Shown piece by piece: positions 17,588 through 25,373 of a stretch of DNA of 64,000 nt (position 1 is its first letter; every line of letters begins with the position of its first letter). Source of the DNA: Bdellovibrionota bacterium. Its GTDB lineage: Bacteria; Bdellovibrionota; Bdellovibrionia; Bdellovibrionales; JAEYZS01. The notes beneath the pieces were generated by a model. The model was not told the origin of the DNA and ran no database searches. It saw nothing but the letters and a program-made list of their open reading frames with translations. The stretch lies in the NCBI GenBank assembly GCA_040386775.1, contig JAZKEU010000009.1, forward strand, positions 130,568 through 194,567. The letters run 5' to 3'. Made by a program: the position numbers and the translations under genes.

Positions 17588-18621
17588 AGTTTATCAAAAT
17601 TTTGTTAGCCACGGTATTTGTAGGTGCGTTGTTTGTAACGACTTATCTGTATTTTCAGCTGAAACCAAGATCGGGTCAGTCCGAAAAAATTCTTATCGAA
17701 GTAGAGCCCGGTCCTTTCAAAAATGTGATCGATGATCTTCACGAAAAGAATGTGATTCAAAATAAACGCCTGTTCTCAATCATTGCGACTTTTACAAAAG
17801 CGGACCAAAAAATCAAAATGGGTGAGTACGAAATCACAACAGATATGTGGCCTCACGAAATTTTAACCATCCTTGTTAGTGGAAAGAGTGTTCAAAGATC
17901 TTTTACAGTTCAAGAAGGGTTAAACATCTTTGAAATTGCGCAAACTTTTGAGCTCAACAAAATCACTACGGCAAAGCAATTTTTAAAACTGGTTAGAGAT
18001 CCCAAGTACACAGAGCAATTGATTGGATTCAAAGCTTCATCGCTAGAGGGTTACTTATATCCAAATACGTATTTTTATACTAAGGGGATGAGTCTAGATA
18101 AAATCATTCGCATGATGGTGGATCATTTCAATAATGTTGTGTCCGAGATTGCGCCACAACTTCAAGAAGATAAAGCTTTGCGCCACAAAATGGTAATATT
18201 GGCGAGCATGATTGAAAAAGAAACCGGAGCTCCGGAAGAGCGTCCCACTATTTCATCGGTATTTTATAATCGCATGAAAAAAAATATGAAGTTTCAGTCT
18301 GATCCTACAATCATGTATGGCATTGCCGTTCAAAAGGGCTTTATGTCGAACAACATTAGAAAATCTGATATTCTTGCTAAGACTCCATACAACACGTACA
18401 CAGTTCCAGCTCTTCCTATTGGTCCCATCGCAAACCCAGGAAAAGATGCGATCTTGGCAGCGCTTAAGCCGGAAAAGACAGAGTATTTATTTTTTGTGAG
18501 CATGAACGAAGGTAGACATTATTTCTCGAGAACCTACCAAGAGCATGATGACGCCGTAAAAAAATATCAAAAAGACCGCAGAATGCGCGAAGGCAAATCT
18601 TGGCGCAATCTCAAGAAGTAA
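17584..18621 (+). CDS. mltG: Endolytic peptidoglycan transglycosylase MltG
   Basis: Inner-membrane lytic transglycosylase (YceG family) that cuts nascent glycan strands. An N-terminal membrane anchor (ILLATVFVGALFVTTYLYF) is followed by LysM-like and catalytic domains. The catalytic Glu lies in ASMIEKETG and the family block FQSDPTIMYG is present, then PALPIGPIANPG near the C-terminus. The start is a TTG overlapping the astD stop (TTGA), so it is coupled to the AST genes. The link is positional; usual partners such as tmk are absent. Confidence 0.93.
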   Translation: MKFIKILLATVFVGALFVTTYLYFQLKPRSGQSEKILIEVEPGPFKNVIDDLHEKNVIQNKRLFSIIATFTKADQKIKMGEYEITTDMWPHEILTILVSGKSVQRSFTVQEGLNIFEIAQTFELNKITTAKQFLKLVRDPKYTEQLIGFKASSLEGYLYPNTYFYTKGMSLDKIIRMMVDHFNNVVSEIAPQLQEDKALRHKMVILASMIEKETGAPEERPTISSVFYNRMKKNMKFQSDPTIMYGIAVQKGFMSNNIRKSDILAKTPYNTYTVPALPIGPIANPGKDAILAALKPEKTEYLFFVSMNEGRHYFSRTYQEHDDAVKKYQKDRRMREGKSWRNLKK

Positions 18622-18638
18622 ATCTTTAGAAAATTTGG

Positions 18639-19007
18639 TTATTCGATATTCATCTTTTGTTTGATTTGGGCGACTTCTACTTTGTCTAGGTTTGAGCAAT
18701 GTAAGAAGTGCGATACTTTATCGCTTAGGCACTTTGAGTGGTTTCTAATTCCACCGCAAGAAAGTCTATTGTCGTAGCATTTTTTAACTTGGTTTCCACC
18801 GAATTTTTGATGAAGAGAGAGAAGTTCTAAATCCAATTGTCCCTCTGCGATTTCTTCAGGAGTAACTTCAACGGTTGCTGCAGAGACAGAGGCAATTCCT
18901 CTCTCGACTTCTGTGGATTTCCCGACCTCATAGAATTTATAAACGCCCAGAACTGATACAATAAAAAGTAACATAGTGATCTTGTTTTGTTCAGCAGCGT
19001 TTTTCAT
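18639..19007 (-). CDS. Small membrane-anchored protein of unknown function
   Basis: About 122 residues from the chosen ATG; a GTG at 19055 would add 16. One hydrophobic segment (ITMLLFIVSVLGVYKF) near the start is followed by a soluble, probably periplasmic part with five Cys clustered after residue 80 (KKCYDN, LSCGG, SKCLSD, LHCSN), suggesting disulfides. No ribosome binding site separates the two starts. It follows the gene at 19058 by a few bases and converges on mltG. I do not recognise the family. Confidence 0.55.
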   Translation of the reverse strand: MKNAAEQNKITMLLFIVSVLGVYKFYEVGKSTEVERGIASVSAATVEVTPEEIAEGQLDLELLSLHQKFGGNQVKKCYDNRLSCGGIRNHSKCLSDKVSHFLHCSNLDKVEVAQIKQKMNIE

Positions 19008-19057
19008 GAATATTGATCGGACAAAGGTCTTAGGACCTTTAGAGATTTCAAGCACCT

Positions 19058-19570
19058 TTAGAGATTTTCGAGAGAAATCTTCTGATTTACGAGAGTAAAG
19101 CTCTTTGTATTGCTGTCGAACTTTATGACATTTAAGTGTGCGCTAAGATTATTATCAAAGCCTGGAACTATAATTTCACTCATAGGATCGTCATCGATAT
19201 TGATGTAAGCAAGATTAGTGGCGTTCCCGCCCAGTAAAAAATAACCTTCGTATTTACTGCCAGTATCAATTTGAGACACAAGTTCATAATTGTATTGATT
19301 AATGATTTTATAGATTTCCACCATAATTTTATTACTGATTTTTACCTTCATAATTTGGTAAGGCTCAGAATTGGTGTCTGGAGTGAATACAAGAATAGAG
19401 AGAACTTTTCTGTCCAGTTGTAGTGACGGAAATATCAAAGCGGAATTGAGTGACAGAATGTAAACAGCAAGTATTAAGAAGCCCACAATAAAAAAGAATG
19501 TTTTTTTATAAGCGGTTAGCTTTAAAATATTTGTCTTCAGCATTTTTAGTAAAATCATCACTTGTCTCAC
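19058..19570 (-). CDS. Membrane-anchored protein of unknown function with a VCBS-like segment
   Basis: 170 residues with one N-terminal hydrophobic helix (FFFIVGFLILAVYIL) and a soluble remainder. The stretch YINIDDDPMSEIIVPGF followed by a beta strand resembles an FG-GAP/VCBS calcium-type repeat, usually found in extracytoplasmic beta-propellers, but only one unit is visible. It forms a pair with the Cys-rich membrane protein downstream and is divergent from the nitroreductase. No confident function. Confidence 0.5.
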   Translation of the reverse strand: MRQVMILLKMLKTNILKLTAYKKTFFFIVGFLILAVYILSLNSALIFPSLQLDRKVLSILVFTPDTNSEPYQIMKVKISNKIMVEIYKIINQYNYELVSQIDTGSKYEGYFLLGGNATNLAYINIDDDPMSEIIVPGFDNNLSAHLNVIKFDSNTKSFTLVNQKISLENL

Positions 19571-19598
19571 TTAGTACCTTAAGTTTATTGTATGACAT

Positions 19599-20198
19599 AT
19601 GAAACCACAAGACCTTTACAAGCTGATTGAATCTAGAAAATCCATTCGAAAGTACAAAAAAGATCCCGTACCTCAAGATGTACTAGAGAGAATCCTCAAC
19701 GCCGGAATGCATGCCCCATCTGGAAAGAACAAGCAGAACTGGAGATTCTTTGTGGTTCAAGGGAAGAAAAAAGACGAATACCTGAAATATTCGCAAAAAA
19801 GCTGGTTAGGTATAAAAGATATTCTTCAAAAGACACTTAAGCCTTCTCTATATGAATTCACAGAAAGATTCTTCTATACTCTTGGAGATGCGCCCGTACA
19901 CATCTTTTGTTACTCATTGAATGATCCAGAAGAGCGTCACTACACAAGTATTGGTAGTGTCTATATGGCTGTGGAAAACATGATTTTAGCGGCGGTGAGT
20001 GAGGGACTTGGAACTTGTCCCATGGGAGCACCACTTGAGATTAAAGATGATGTGGATAAATTTTTAGGAATTAAAGACATTGCTGTTCCTGCGGGAGCGG
20101 AATTGGAACTTTTGTGTGGACTTGTTTTGGGTTATCCCGATCATGAACCACCGAAGGCCCCAAGACAGGTTGAGGGAAGAGTAACTTACTTAGGGTAA
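19599..20198 (+). CDS. Nitroreductase family flavoprotein
   Basis: A 199-residue FMN-dependent oxidoreductase. The flavin-binding start LIESRKSIRKYKKDPVP, the HAPSGKNKQNWRFFVV segment and the late AVSEGLGTCPMGAP block are typical of the NfsA/FrxA-like superfamily. The substrate cannot be told from sequence. It is a single gene with promoter space of only 28 bp to the divergent membrane protein, and its 3' end overlaps the convergent small gene by a few bases. Confidence 0.88.
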   Translation: MKPQDLYKLIESRKSIRKYKKDPVPQDVLERILNAGMHAPSGKNKQNWRFFVVQGKKKDEYLKYSQKSWLGIKDILQKTLKPSLYEFTERFFYTLGDAPVHIFCYSLNDPEERHYTSIGSVYMAVENMILAAVSEGLGTCPMGAPLEIKDDVDKFLGIKDIAVPAGAELELLCGLVLGYPDHEPPKAPRQVEGRVTYLG

Positions 20199-20549
20199 TT
20201 CTTCCGCTTCGGTCTTACAGACGTAACAAATCGTGTAGAACGAAGAAAAGGGCACGCCATCATCTCTAACGCCGCGGTAATGTCCTGAGGCGGTTTGATG
20301 GCAGTTGTATTTTGTAGAAAGATTTTTGTTTAAAATTAGGGTCTCCTGGGCGCGCTCGCAGTTGAAATTATTTTCTCGAAAAAAATCTTGATTTACCAAC
20401 TTGCATTTTCCATTTGGAACCTCGAGCTTTAGATTAGAAGAGGCTTTGAATATGTTAAAGGAACCCACTTCACTTTTGAGAGGAAGTGTACATTCCTTGC
20501 TCTGAGCTAAGGAACCGAAAGAAATCATAATGATTAAAATATATTTCAT
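20190..20549 (-). CDS. Small secreted cysteine-containing protein
   Basis: About 119 residues from the ATG that gives a clean signal peptide (MKYILIIMISFGSLAQS followed by KECTL); an upstream start adds four residues. The mature part has six Cys, including a late CYVCK, consistent with disulfides in the periplasm or outside the cell. It overlaps the nitroreductase end tail to tail. Family not recognised. Confidence 0.55.
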   Translation of the reverse strand: MKYILIIMISFGSLAQSKECTLPLKSEVGSFNIFKASSNLKLEVPNGKCKLVNQDFFRENNFNCERAQETLILNKNLSTKYNCHQTASGHYRGVRDDGVPFSSFYTICYVCKTEAEELP

Positions 20550-20695
20550 AAACACCACCATCTAAAAATTATTATATCAAAAATTAAAGACTCCATAGCG
20601 AGAGTTGTAAATTGGATAGGTACGTCAAATTTCTTTACAGAGTTCCTTGTGGTGTAAATCAATATACGCTCTAATGAGTCCATTAAGGGGGATTT

Positions 20696-21238
20696 ATGAA
20701 ATATATTTTAGTTCTTACGGTAACGTTTTTTGCACAATTTTCAGTTGGGGGAACCATCGTTTTGGTAGAGACAAATAAGGGAAATTTCGAAATCGAATTG
20801 AATGATGAGAAAGCTCCAGTTTCATCAGAGAATTTTTTAAAGTATGTAGACTCAGGTTTTTATAACGGCACAATCTTCCACAGAGCAGTCAAAAATTTCG
20901 TCGTGCAAGCGGGAGGATTAACCTCGGACATGCAGGAGAAAGAAACATTAGCTCCTATCCCAAGCGAAGCCAAGAATGGTTTAAGTAATCTTAAGGGCAC
21001 ATTAGGAATGGCAAGAACAGCAGACATTAATAGCGCCACTTCACAATTCTACGTAAACACTAAAGACAACACGGGACTGGATTACTCTTCAACAAAAGCA
21101 GGATACACAGTCTTTGGAAAAGTGATCAGCGGTTACGAAGTGATTGAGGTCATCGAAAATTCTCCGGTTCATTCCGTGGATGGATACGATGATGTCCCTC
21201 AAGAAGCAATTGTTATAGAGAGCATGAAGAGAAAGTAA
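20696..21238 (+). CDS. ppiA: Exported cyclophilin-type peptidyl-prolyl isomerase
   Basis: Speeds cis-trans isomerisation of proline bonds in exported proteins. A signal peptide (about 18 residues) precedes the cyclophilin domain: IELNDEKAPVSSENFLKYV, FHR in TIFHRAVKNF, the QAGG loop, and the GMARTADINSATSQFYV active-site block. The chain is 180 residues, matching E. coli PpiA in size. A strong AAGGGGGA ribosome binding site precedes the ATG. A palindromic hairpin lies 20 bp after its stop. Confidence 0.93.
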   Translation: MKYILVLTVTFFAQFSVGGTIVLVETNKGNFEIELNDEKAPVSSENFLKYVDSGFYNGTIFHRAVKNFVVQAGGLTSDMQEKETLAPIPSEAKNGLSNLKGTLGMARTADINSATSQFYVNTKDNTGLDYSSTKAGYTVFGKVISGYEVIEVIENSPVHSVDGYDDVPQEAIVIESMKRK

Positions 21239-21258
21239 ATGCGTATACTTTTTCTTAT

Positions 21259-21293
21259 ACACATAGCAACACCGCGGCGGTGTTGCTATGTGT
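21259..21293. repeat. CATAGCAACACC palindrome, copy 1
   Basis: A 35-bp near-perfect palindrome, arms ACACATAGCAACACCGC and its complement around a single G. The core CATAGCAACACC-N5-GGTGTTGCTATG recurs at 25025-25059 with a different loop and outer pairs. Both copies lie just after a plus-strand gene for a small exported protein. There is no strong T-run, so it looks more like a REP-type element or an mRNA 3' stabiliser than a classic terminator. Confidence 0.75.
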
Positions 21294-21480
21294 CTTTGGT
21301 CTTTGGAAATCAAATCGATCATTTTTTCTGAACTTTAATGACTCGGTCCTAATTCCAAGACATTCCCCATGGATACTGAGCTAATTGTGGGCTAAACAAC
21401 ATCTGACAACTTCCACTTTCTAGCATATTAATTGCAAATTAACTGAAGTATATAAGAACAGTATTGATTAAAGCCACTTG

Positions 21481-21537
21481 TTCAATGATCAAAACTTGTT
21501 TGAAAAAGAGCTGGTCATTGATCGGCGTTTTTTATGA
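21481..21537 (+). other. Orphan hairpin followed by a T-run in a 345-bp gap
   Basis: The gap between ppiA and the next gene holds the palindrome at 21259 and, further on, arms TCAATGATC (21482-21490) and GGTCATTGA (21513-21521), then CGGCG and six T. An inner alternative TCAAA-ACTTG-TTTGA also forms. This could be the end of a small RNA on the plus strand. I see no convincing promoter upstream and nothing else recognisable in the gap. Confidence 0.25.
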
Positions 21538-21583
21538 CGTTACATTTCGCCCGCGGCGAAGCTCTGCGATGGCAGTAATTGGA

Positions 21584-22030
21584 TTATTTTAAATTTTGCT
21601 TTAAATATTCTAAAAGTAGATTTGATTTTTCAACTCTTCCCATCAGATGGTATGCCTTGGCCCAAACTGCGGGGCTGCCAACTGGAACTTCTTCCCATTC
21701 TTTTATGACTAGTGTTGGGACGTTGAAAACTCCTGAGCTTGTGCGGATCGCAAAGCCGCCGATGAGATCAATCGATGTATTTTCTATTTTGATTACGCAT
21801 AAATATTTTGAAGGAAATAATTCTGTTGGAGGCTTTACTTCATAATTGAGACCTTTAAGCAAAGGCTCAACAGTTTCCCATTCTGCGTCTGTCGTAAGGT
21901 CCCAATCGCGCACATCTTTTACCAACCCTAAGCAAGCCATCAATCCGCTGCCTCCCAAAGCATGCTTAATGCCCGCCTTCTTTAAGCGAGAAGAAATTTC
22001 TTTCAATGCGGAGAAATCCGGAGTTTGCAT
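21584..22030 (-). CDS. Nucleotidyltransferase-like protein
   Basis: 148 residues with a helix, then LGGSGLMACLG and, 12 residues later, VRDWDLTTD, the GG/GS-x9-DxD pattern of minimal nucleotidyltransferase folds. Then comes a strand with SIDLIGGFAIR, a possible third acidic position. The ATG at 22030 has AAGGG six bases before it and is preferred over a TTG upstream. No toxin-antitoxin partner is adjacent. The reaction is unknown. Confidence 0.6.
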   Translation of the reverse strand: MQTPDFSALKEISSRLKKAGIKHALGGSGLMACLGLVKDVRDWDLTTDAEWETVEPLLKGLNYEVKPPTELFPSKYLCVIKIENTSIDLIGGFAIRTSSGVFNVPTLVIKEWEEVPVGSPAVWAKAYHLMGRVEKSNLLLEYLKQNLK

Positions 22031-22111
22031 GTATACCCTTACCACTTTCAATTATTTTTTATTTTTTGAAATTGCAGTATCATAACGAATGTCCTCCGCT
22101 CGCTCCCGCGA

Positions 22112-22975
22112 TCATAAGATTTGTTTTTTCAACCAATCGGACATTCTAGAAATAATATCTTTATTCGTGAATCGGCTTCGTGACCACCAAATGCCATATT
22201 TACTCTGGCCTCCTGGTTTTTCGCGAATGATGTAGAGTTGCTTAGTCTCCACTTCGTCTTTGACGACATAACGAGGTAGCAAGCACCAACCGAAACCACT
22301 TAAGCAGGCGGCGCGAGCAGTAGATATGTCATTAAAGTACGCTGCAATATTAAGTTTATTTTCATTCTCTGACTCTGAAAAAATCTTGTCAGGATAAAGA
22401 CGCTCACAGGCCAAGTGAGGGGTTTGGTAGAGCCCGTGGTTTTCAATCATAGTTTTATATTTTTTAAGAAACGATTTTGAAGCGACGGCAACAATTGGTT
22501 CTGAAATGAGTTGCTTGTAAGCTAATTGCGGATCAGAGGGTCTGTCGCAATCAATTCCAATATCAATCTTGCCATTCAAAAGTGCTTCCTCAGTTCCGTT
22601 TTCAAAAGTGTAAAGAGAGAGTTTTGTATTTGGAAAGAGTTCAACAAGTGTCGTGAACTGTGGCGCCATGACTCTGGCTGCAAACTCACGGTTCGTTCCA
22701 ATTCTTAAAACAGATTGAAGTTCTGCAAGCTGAGTTTGAACGCGGATGGAGTCTCGTGTTTGACTATTGAGTCTTCGGCCAATTTCTGTGAGTACCCATC
22801 GTCCATTTCTTTTTTCTATGGCTGGATATTTCTCGCTGATGCGAGCCAACTGCCGGGATACACCTGAGGCATCTTTGCGGAAAGCCTGTGCCGTCGCCTC
22901 AATAGTTAATGCCTCTTCTAGCTCCAAAAGAAGCTCACAGTCGGAAGAGGAAAGTGGAAAACGATTTTTTTGCAT
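22112..22975 (-). CDS. LysR-family transcription regulator
   Basis: 287 residues: an N-terminal winged helix-turn-helix (ELLLELEEALTIEATAQAF...GVSRQLARI) and a periplasmic-binding-like effector domain starting near residue 95 (IGTNREFAARVMAPQF). The position points to control of the divergent unit at 23123, separated by 147 bp that contain dyads, and of itself. The helix-turn-helix is somewhat off the LysR consensus. The effector is not predictable. Confidence 0.8.
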   Translation of the reverse strand: MQKNRFPLSSSDCELLLELEEALTIEATAQAFRKDASGVSRQLARISEKYPAIEKRNGRWVLTEIGRRLNSQTRDSIRVQTQLAELQSVLRIGTNREFAARVMAPQFTTLVELFPNTKLSLYTFENGTEEALLNGKIDIGIDCDRPSDPQLAYKQLISEPIVAVASKSFLKKYKTMIENHGLYQTPHLACERLYPDKIFSESENENKLNIAAYFNDISTARAACLSGFGWCLLPRYVVKDEVETKQLYIIREKPGGQSKYGIWWSRSRFTNKDIISRMSDWLKKQIL

Positions 22976-23122
22976 GAGGCCCCCTAATAAATCTCAAAGT
23001 ACTAGATTTTGTGAAAATCGCAATAAAGTTATGCATTATTTGCAATTTACTCATAATGCGCATTCAAATAACAATGGTTTAAGTCGGTGAGTGATCATCG
23101 ACTATAACAATAAGGGGGATAT
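22976..23122. promoter_or_regulatory. Divergent promoter and operator region between lysR and the secreted protein gene
   Basis: The region contains the 10-bp palindrome AATGCGCATT and an imperfect dyad with ATGCATTAT on one side and ATAATGCGCAT on the other, about 15 bp apart. LysR proteins bind dyads of this size upstream of their targets. A GGGGG ribosome binding site precedes the gene at 23123. Confidence 0.4.
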
Positions 23123-23455
23123 ATGAAGAAAAGCCAAACGATTTTGAATGTGGGGGTCACTATGCTAACAACATTAGGTGCCGCTTCGGTGTTTGCCGAG
23201 AATTTGCCGGTACCGCGAGCTCACGACATTCAGCCAATGGCTGGTAACTGTGCCATTGGGCCATTTCCGCAGACGGATAAAGCAGGACCATACAACGCAC
23301 ATTGTGCTGTACTTACGGACGGCGAGAAATGTTTAGCTGTAATTAAGCAATACATGAGCAGTGAAGGAGTTTTGAAAAAAGTCAGTTTAGGTGAAGAAGA
23401 AAAAGTCGCTTATTGTTTAGAACATTTCAAAAATGAGATCTTAGGAGAAGAATAA
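23123..23455 (+). CDS. Small secreted protein with four cysteines
   Basis: 110 residues. A signal peptide of about 25 residues (ending ASVFAE) leaves an 85-residue mature chain with four Cys (NCAIG, HCAVL, KCLAV, YCLEH), likely two disulfides. The gene has a GGGGGAT ribosome binding site, is divergent from the LysR regulator and lies 3 bp before the next gene, so the two are one operon under likely LysR control. The family is unknown to me. Confidence 0.65.
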   Translation: MKKSQTILNVGVTMLTTLGAASVFAENLPVPRAHDIQPMAGNCAIGPFPQTDKAGPYNAHCAVLTDGEKCLAVIKQYMSSEGVLKKVSLGEEEKVAYCLEHFKNEILGEE

Positions 23456-23458
23456 AAA

Positions 23459-24424
23459 ATGGTTATCCAAGAATCGGAAGATTTTGATTTGTCAGAGTCC
23501 GCTTATCAAAGGGTGATTTCTAAGCTTGAAAGAAAGCCTGAGATCTTCACTTTTGAGTCAGATCCGCTCTTGGCTTCTTTAATAGCCTGTCTTGGAATAC
23601 AATTTGATCTTGGTAAAAAAGATTGGGACCGGTTGAGCGCTCCCCTCAATGTAAAAATTGGGGGAGCTTCTAATTTATGGAAATCCAAACTAATTAGTTT
23701 TAAAGATGAGATTGGTCTTTGTTTATGGTCTTCTGAGATTGATGAATTTAAACCTGACCATATTGATCTTAAATATATTCTTCATCCTCTCTCACTTGAC
23801 GAAAATCACAAACTCAGTCGTTTAATTATTTTTCCAAATCTTATTGCTCAACATTATAGAAAACTTGGCATCAATTTGGTTATCGTCAAAAAATGGGCCT
23901 TAAGTTCTTTTCTTGCAGAAGCAAAAAATACAACCAACTATCTACTGACTAATGAACTTGAGATGACCAATGGTACGCCTTTAATTCAGGCTCAACTCAT
24001 GGCCACCAATCAGCTGGCCTTCCAAGGTACACATGATTTAGCGGATCATCTCTTGGGGGCAAATCGATTTGGGTTAGAGCGCAACCAAAGCTTTTACGCC
24101 CTCATTCATGACAAAATGGAAAAAGCTCTTTTACAGGAGCACTCTAGACCAAACATCATGCGGGTTTTGGCTTACCTCATGGGCGTGATACTTGACGATA
24201 TGGCTCAACCCATTTGGTATAATTCAGAAAAACATTATCAAACTCTGAAAAAAGCATTAAATAATTTTGAAAACTTAGAAAAATTTTCTTCAGACAAAGC
24301 AGACCTTTCTCTTCCGCCATCATTTCACGCCCTCGTTTCAGTCCTAAGGGATAATAAATTTAATGCTGAGCCTGGCGAGGCATACGATAATTTTATTAAG
24401 AGCCTTTGTTATCTATGTCTATAG
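23459..24424 (+). CDS. Cytoplasmic protein of unknown function, partner of the secreted protein
   Basis: 321 residues without signal peptide or membrane segment. It has mixed alpha-beta character with a leucine-rich middle and a block of hydrophobic helices (RPNIMRVLAYLMGVILDD). No known catalytic motif is visible. It starts 3 bp after the secreted four-Cys protein, so it is co-expressed with it, possibly as a chaperone, modifier or immunity-like partner; that is speculation from position only. Confidence 0.6.
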   Translation: MVIQESEDFDLSESAYQRVISKLERKPEIFTFESDPLLASLIACLGIQFDLGKKDWDRLSAPLNVKIGGASNLWKSKLISFKDEIGLCLWSSEIDEFKPDHIDLKYILHPLSLDENHKLSRLIIFPNLIAQHYRKLGINLVIVKKWALSSFLAEAKNTTNYLLTNELEMTNGTPLIQAQLMATNQLAFQGTHDLADHLLGANRFGLERNQSFYALIHDKMEKALLQEHSRPNIMRVLAYLMGVILDDMAQPIWYNSEKHYQTLKKALNNFENLEKFSSDKADLSLPPSFHALVSVLRDNKFNAEPGEAYDNFIKSLCYLCL

Positions 24425-24624
24425 TTGTTTTATATAAATAAACGACATTTTGATTTTGTAAAAATAGCTCTTATGGGGCAATTTTTGTCCCAATATGTTT
24501 CATGAAAATTTGGAAAAAACTAAATACTAGTTTATGTTCGCTCAAGTTTAATAGGATTCTTGGGAGCTGTAATCACCAAGTATCTAGTTTTTTAACAAAG
24601 ATTACTTTTTATAAGGAGACTAAT

Positions 24625-24972
24625 GTGAAAACTTTAATCTTATCCTCTCTCTTTTCTTTATTATTACCTTTGTCTGCAATGGCGAATAACCTGGCTCTTC
24701 CCGAAAGCACAAGCGCTTTGACTTTAAAACTCGAAGCTCTAGCCACATGCAATTTTACTGGGATGAATGGGGAAATTACAGAGACTGCAGACGAAATTCA
24801 GGTATATATCGAAGTAACAGAGTTTACGAAAAAAGGATGCTTTGACAAGAGACAAGTGTCTGATTCAGTAAAAATAAAGTTATCGTCTAAGCAAGCGAAT
24901 TCCGGAAAAAATATAGTGATCAAGTCAGATGATCAGTCTGTAAATTTGGTTGGAGTTGATTTTAATAACTAA
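24625..24972 (+). CDS. Small exported protein of unknown function
   Basis: 115 residues from a GTG with AAGGAG seven bases upstream; this start gives a signal peptide (VKTLILSSLFSLLLPLSAMAN), while a longer reading from 24502 would bury it. The mature part has two Cys (ATCNF, KGCFD) and is predicted beta-rich. A CATAGCAACACC palindrome lies 52 bp after the stop. Not recognised. Confidence 0.6.
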   Translation: MKTLILSSLFSLLLPLSAMANNLALPESTSALTLKLEALATCNFTGMNGEITETADEIQVYIEVTEFTKKGCFDKRQVSDSVKIKLSSKQANSGKNIVIKSDDQSVNLVGVDFNN

Positions 24973-25024
24973 GAATTTTTTATGGATCTAGGATAAAATT
25001 ATGAAGAAGACATTATTTTTTCCT

Positions 25025-25059
25025 AAGCATAGCAACACCTTCGTGGTGTTGCTATGCTT
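25025..25059. repeat. CATAGCAACACC palindrome, copy 2
   Basis: Arms AAGCATAGCAACACC and its perfect complement with loop TTCGT. The inner 12 bp match the palindrome at 21259-21293. It follows a small exported-protein gene, as the first copy does. Confidence 0.75.
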
Positions 25060-25190
25060 CCTCTATAATTCGGAATTTAGAAATCATTTTTATTTTCACA
25101 AAGAGTTTGTTGGATTGCTTATTTTCGGATTTTGATTCGTTATTCGGACACAGTTCATTCTCATAAACAATCCATTGATTTATACCTAGG

Positions 25191-25274
25191 CTCTTAAAAT
25201 GCAAGAAGGAAACCTGCTTAGCAAGTTCCCTCCTTGGATGAACCTCATTTGTTCCACAAACAAAGGAGGTCCGG
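25191..25274 (+). promoter_or_regulatory. Structured leader B with two hairpins; second hides the ribosome binding site
   Basis: Hairpin 1 pairs GGAAACcTGC (25208-25217) with GCAaGTTCC (25221-25229) around loop TTA, with one mismatch and a bulge. TTGGATGAA follows at 25234-25242. Hairpin 2 pairs ACCTC (25242-25246) with GAGGT (25266-25270) and TTTGT with ACAAA inside, so the GGAGG ribosome binding site is buried. The sequences differ from leader A at 8501 but the pairing is kept, which suggests compensatory change. An ATG at 25238 opens a 14-codon frame ending in TGAATAA over the start of the small ORF. Confidence 0.7.
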
Positions 25275-25373
25275 ATGAATAAACGACAAAAACAACTGTT
25301 GGTTATTCTTCGGCATATTTTAGGGATTATTAAATCTGTCCTTTGGATAGTTTTTATAATATTATTACTTTAA
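25275..25373 (+). CDS. 32-residue hydrophobic membrane peptide (copy B)
   Basis: A short ORF with a strong GGAGG five bases before the ATG. A basic start (MNKRQKQ) is followed by a long hydrophobic segment with LW at residues 23-24, as in copy A at 8588. It runs 9 bp into the 3' end of the convergent pgeF gene. The positive-inside start predicts a single inner-membrane helix with the N-terminus in the cytoplasm. Candidate type I toxin-like peptide or small membrane regulator. Confidence 0.6.
   Translation: MNKRQKQLLVILRHILGIIKSVLWIVFIILLL

Noticed and set aside
25001..25135. 44-codon ORF starting MKKTLFF
   Set aside because: It runs straight through the CATAGCAACACC palindrome and its coding potential comes from the repeat; the ribosome binding site is weak.
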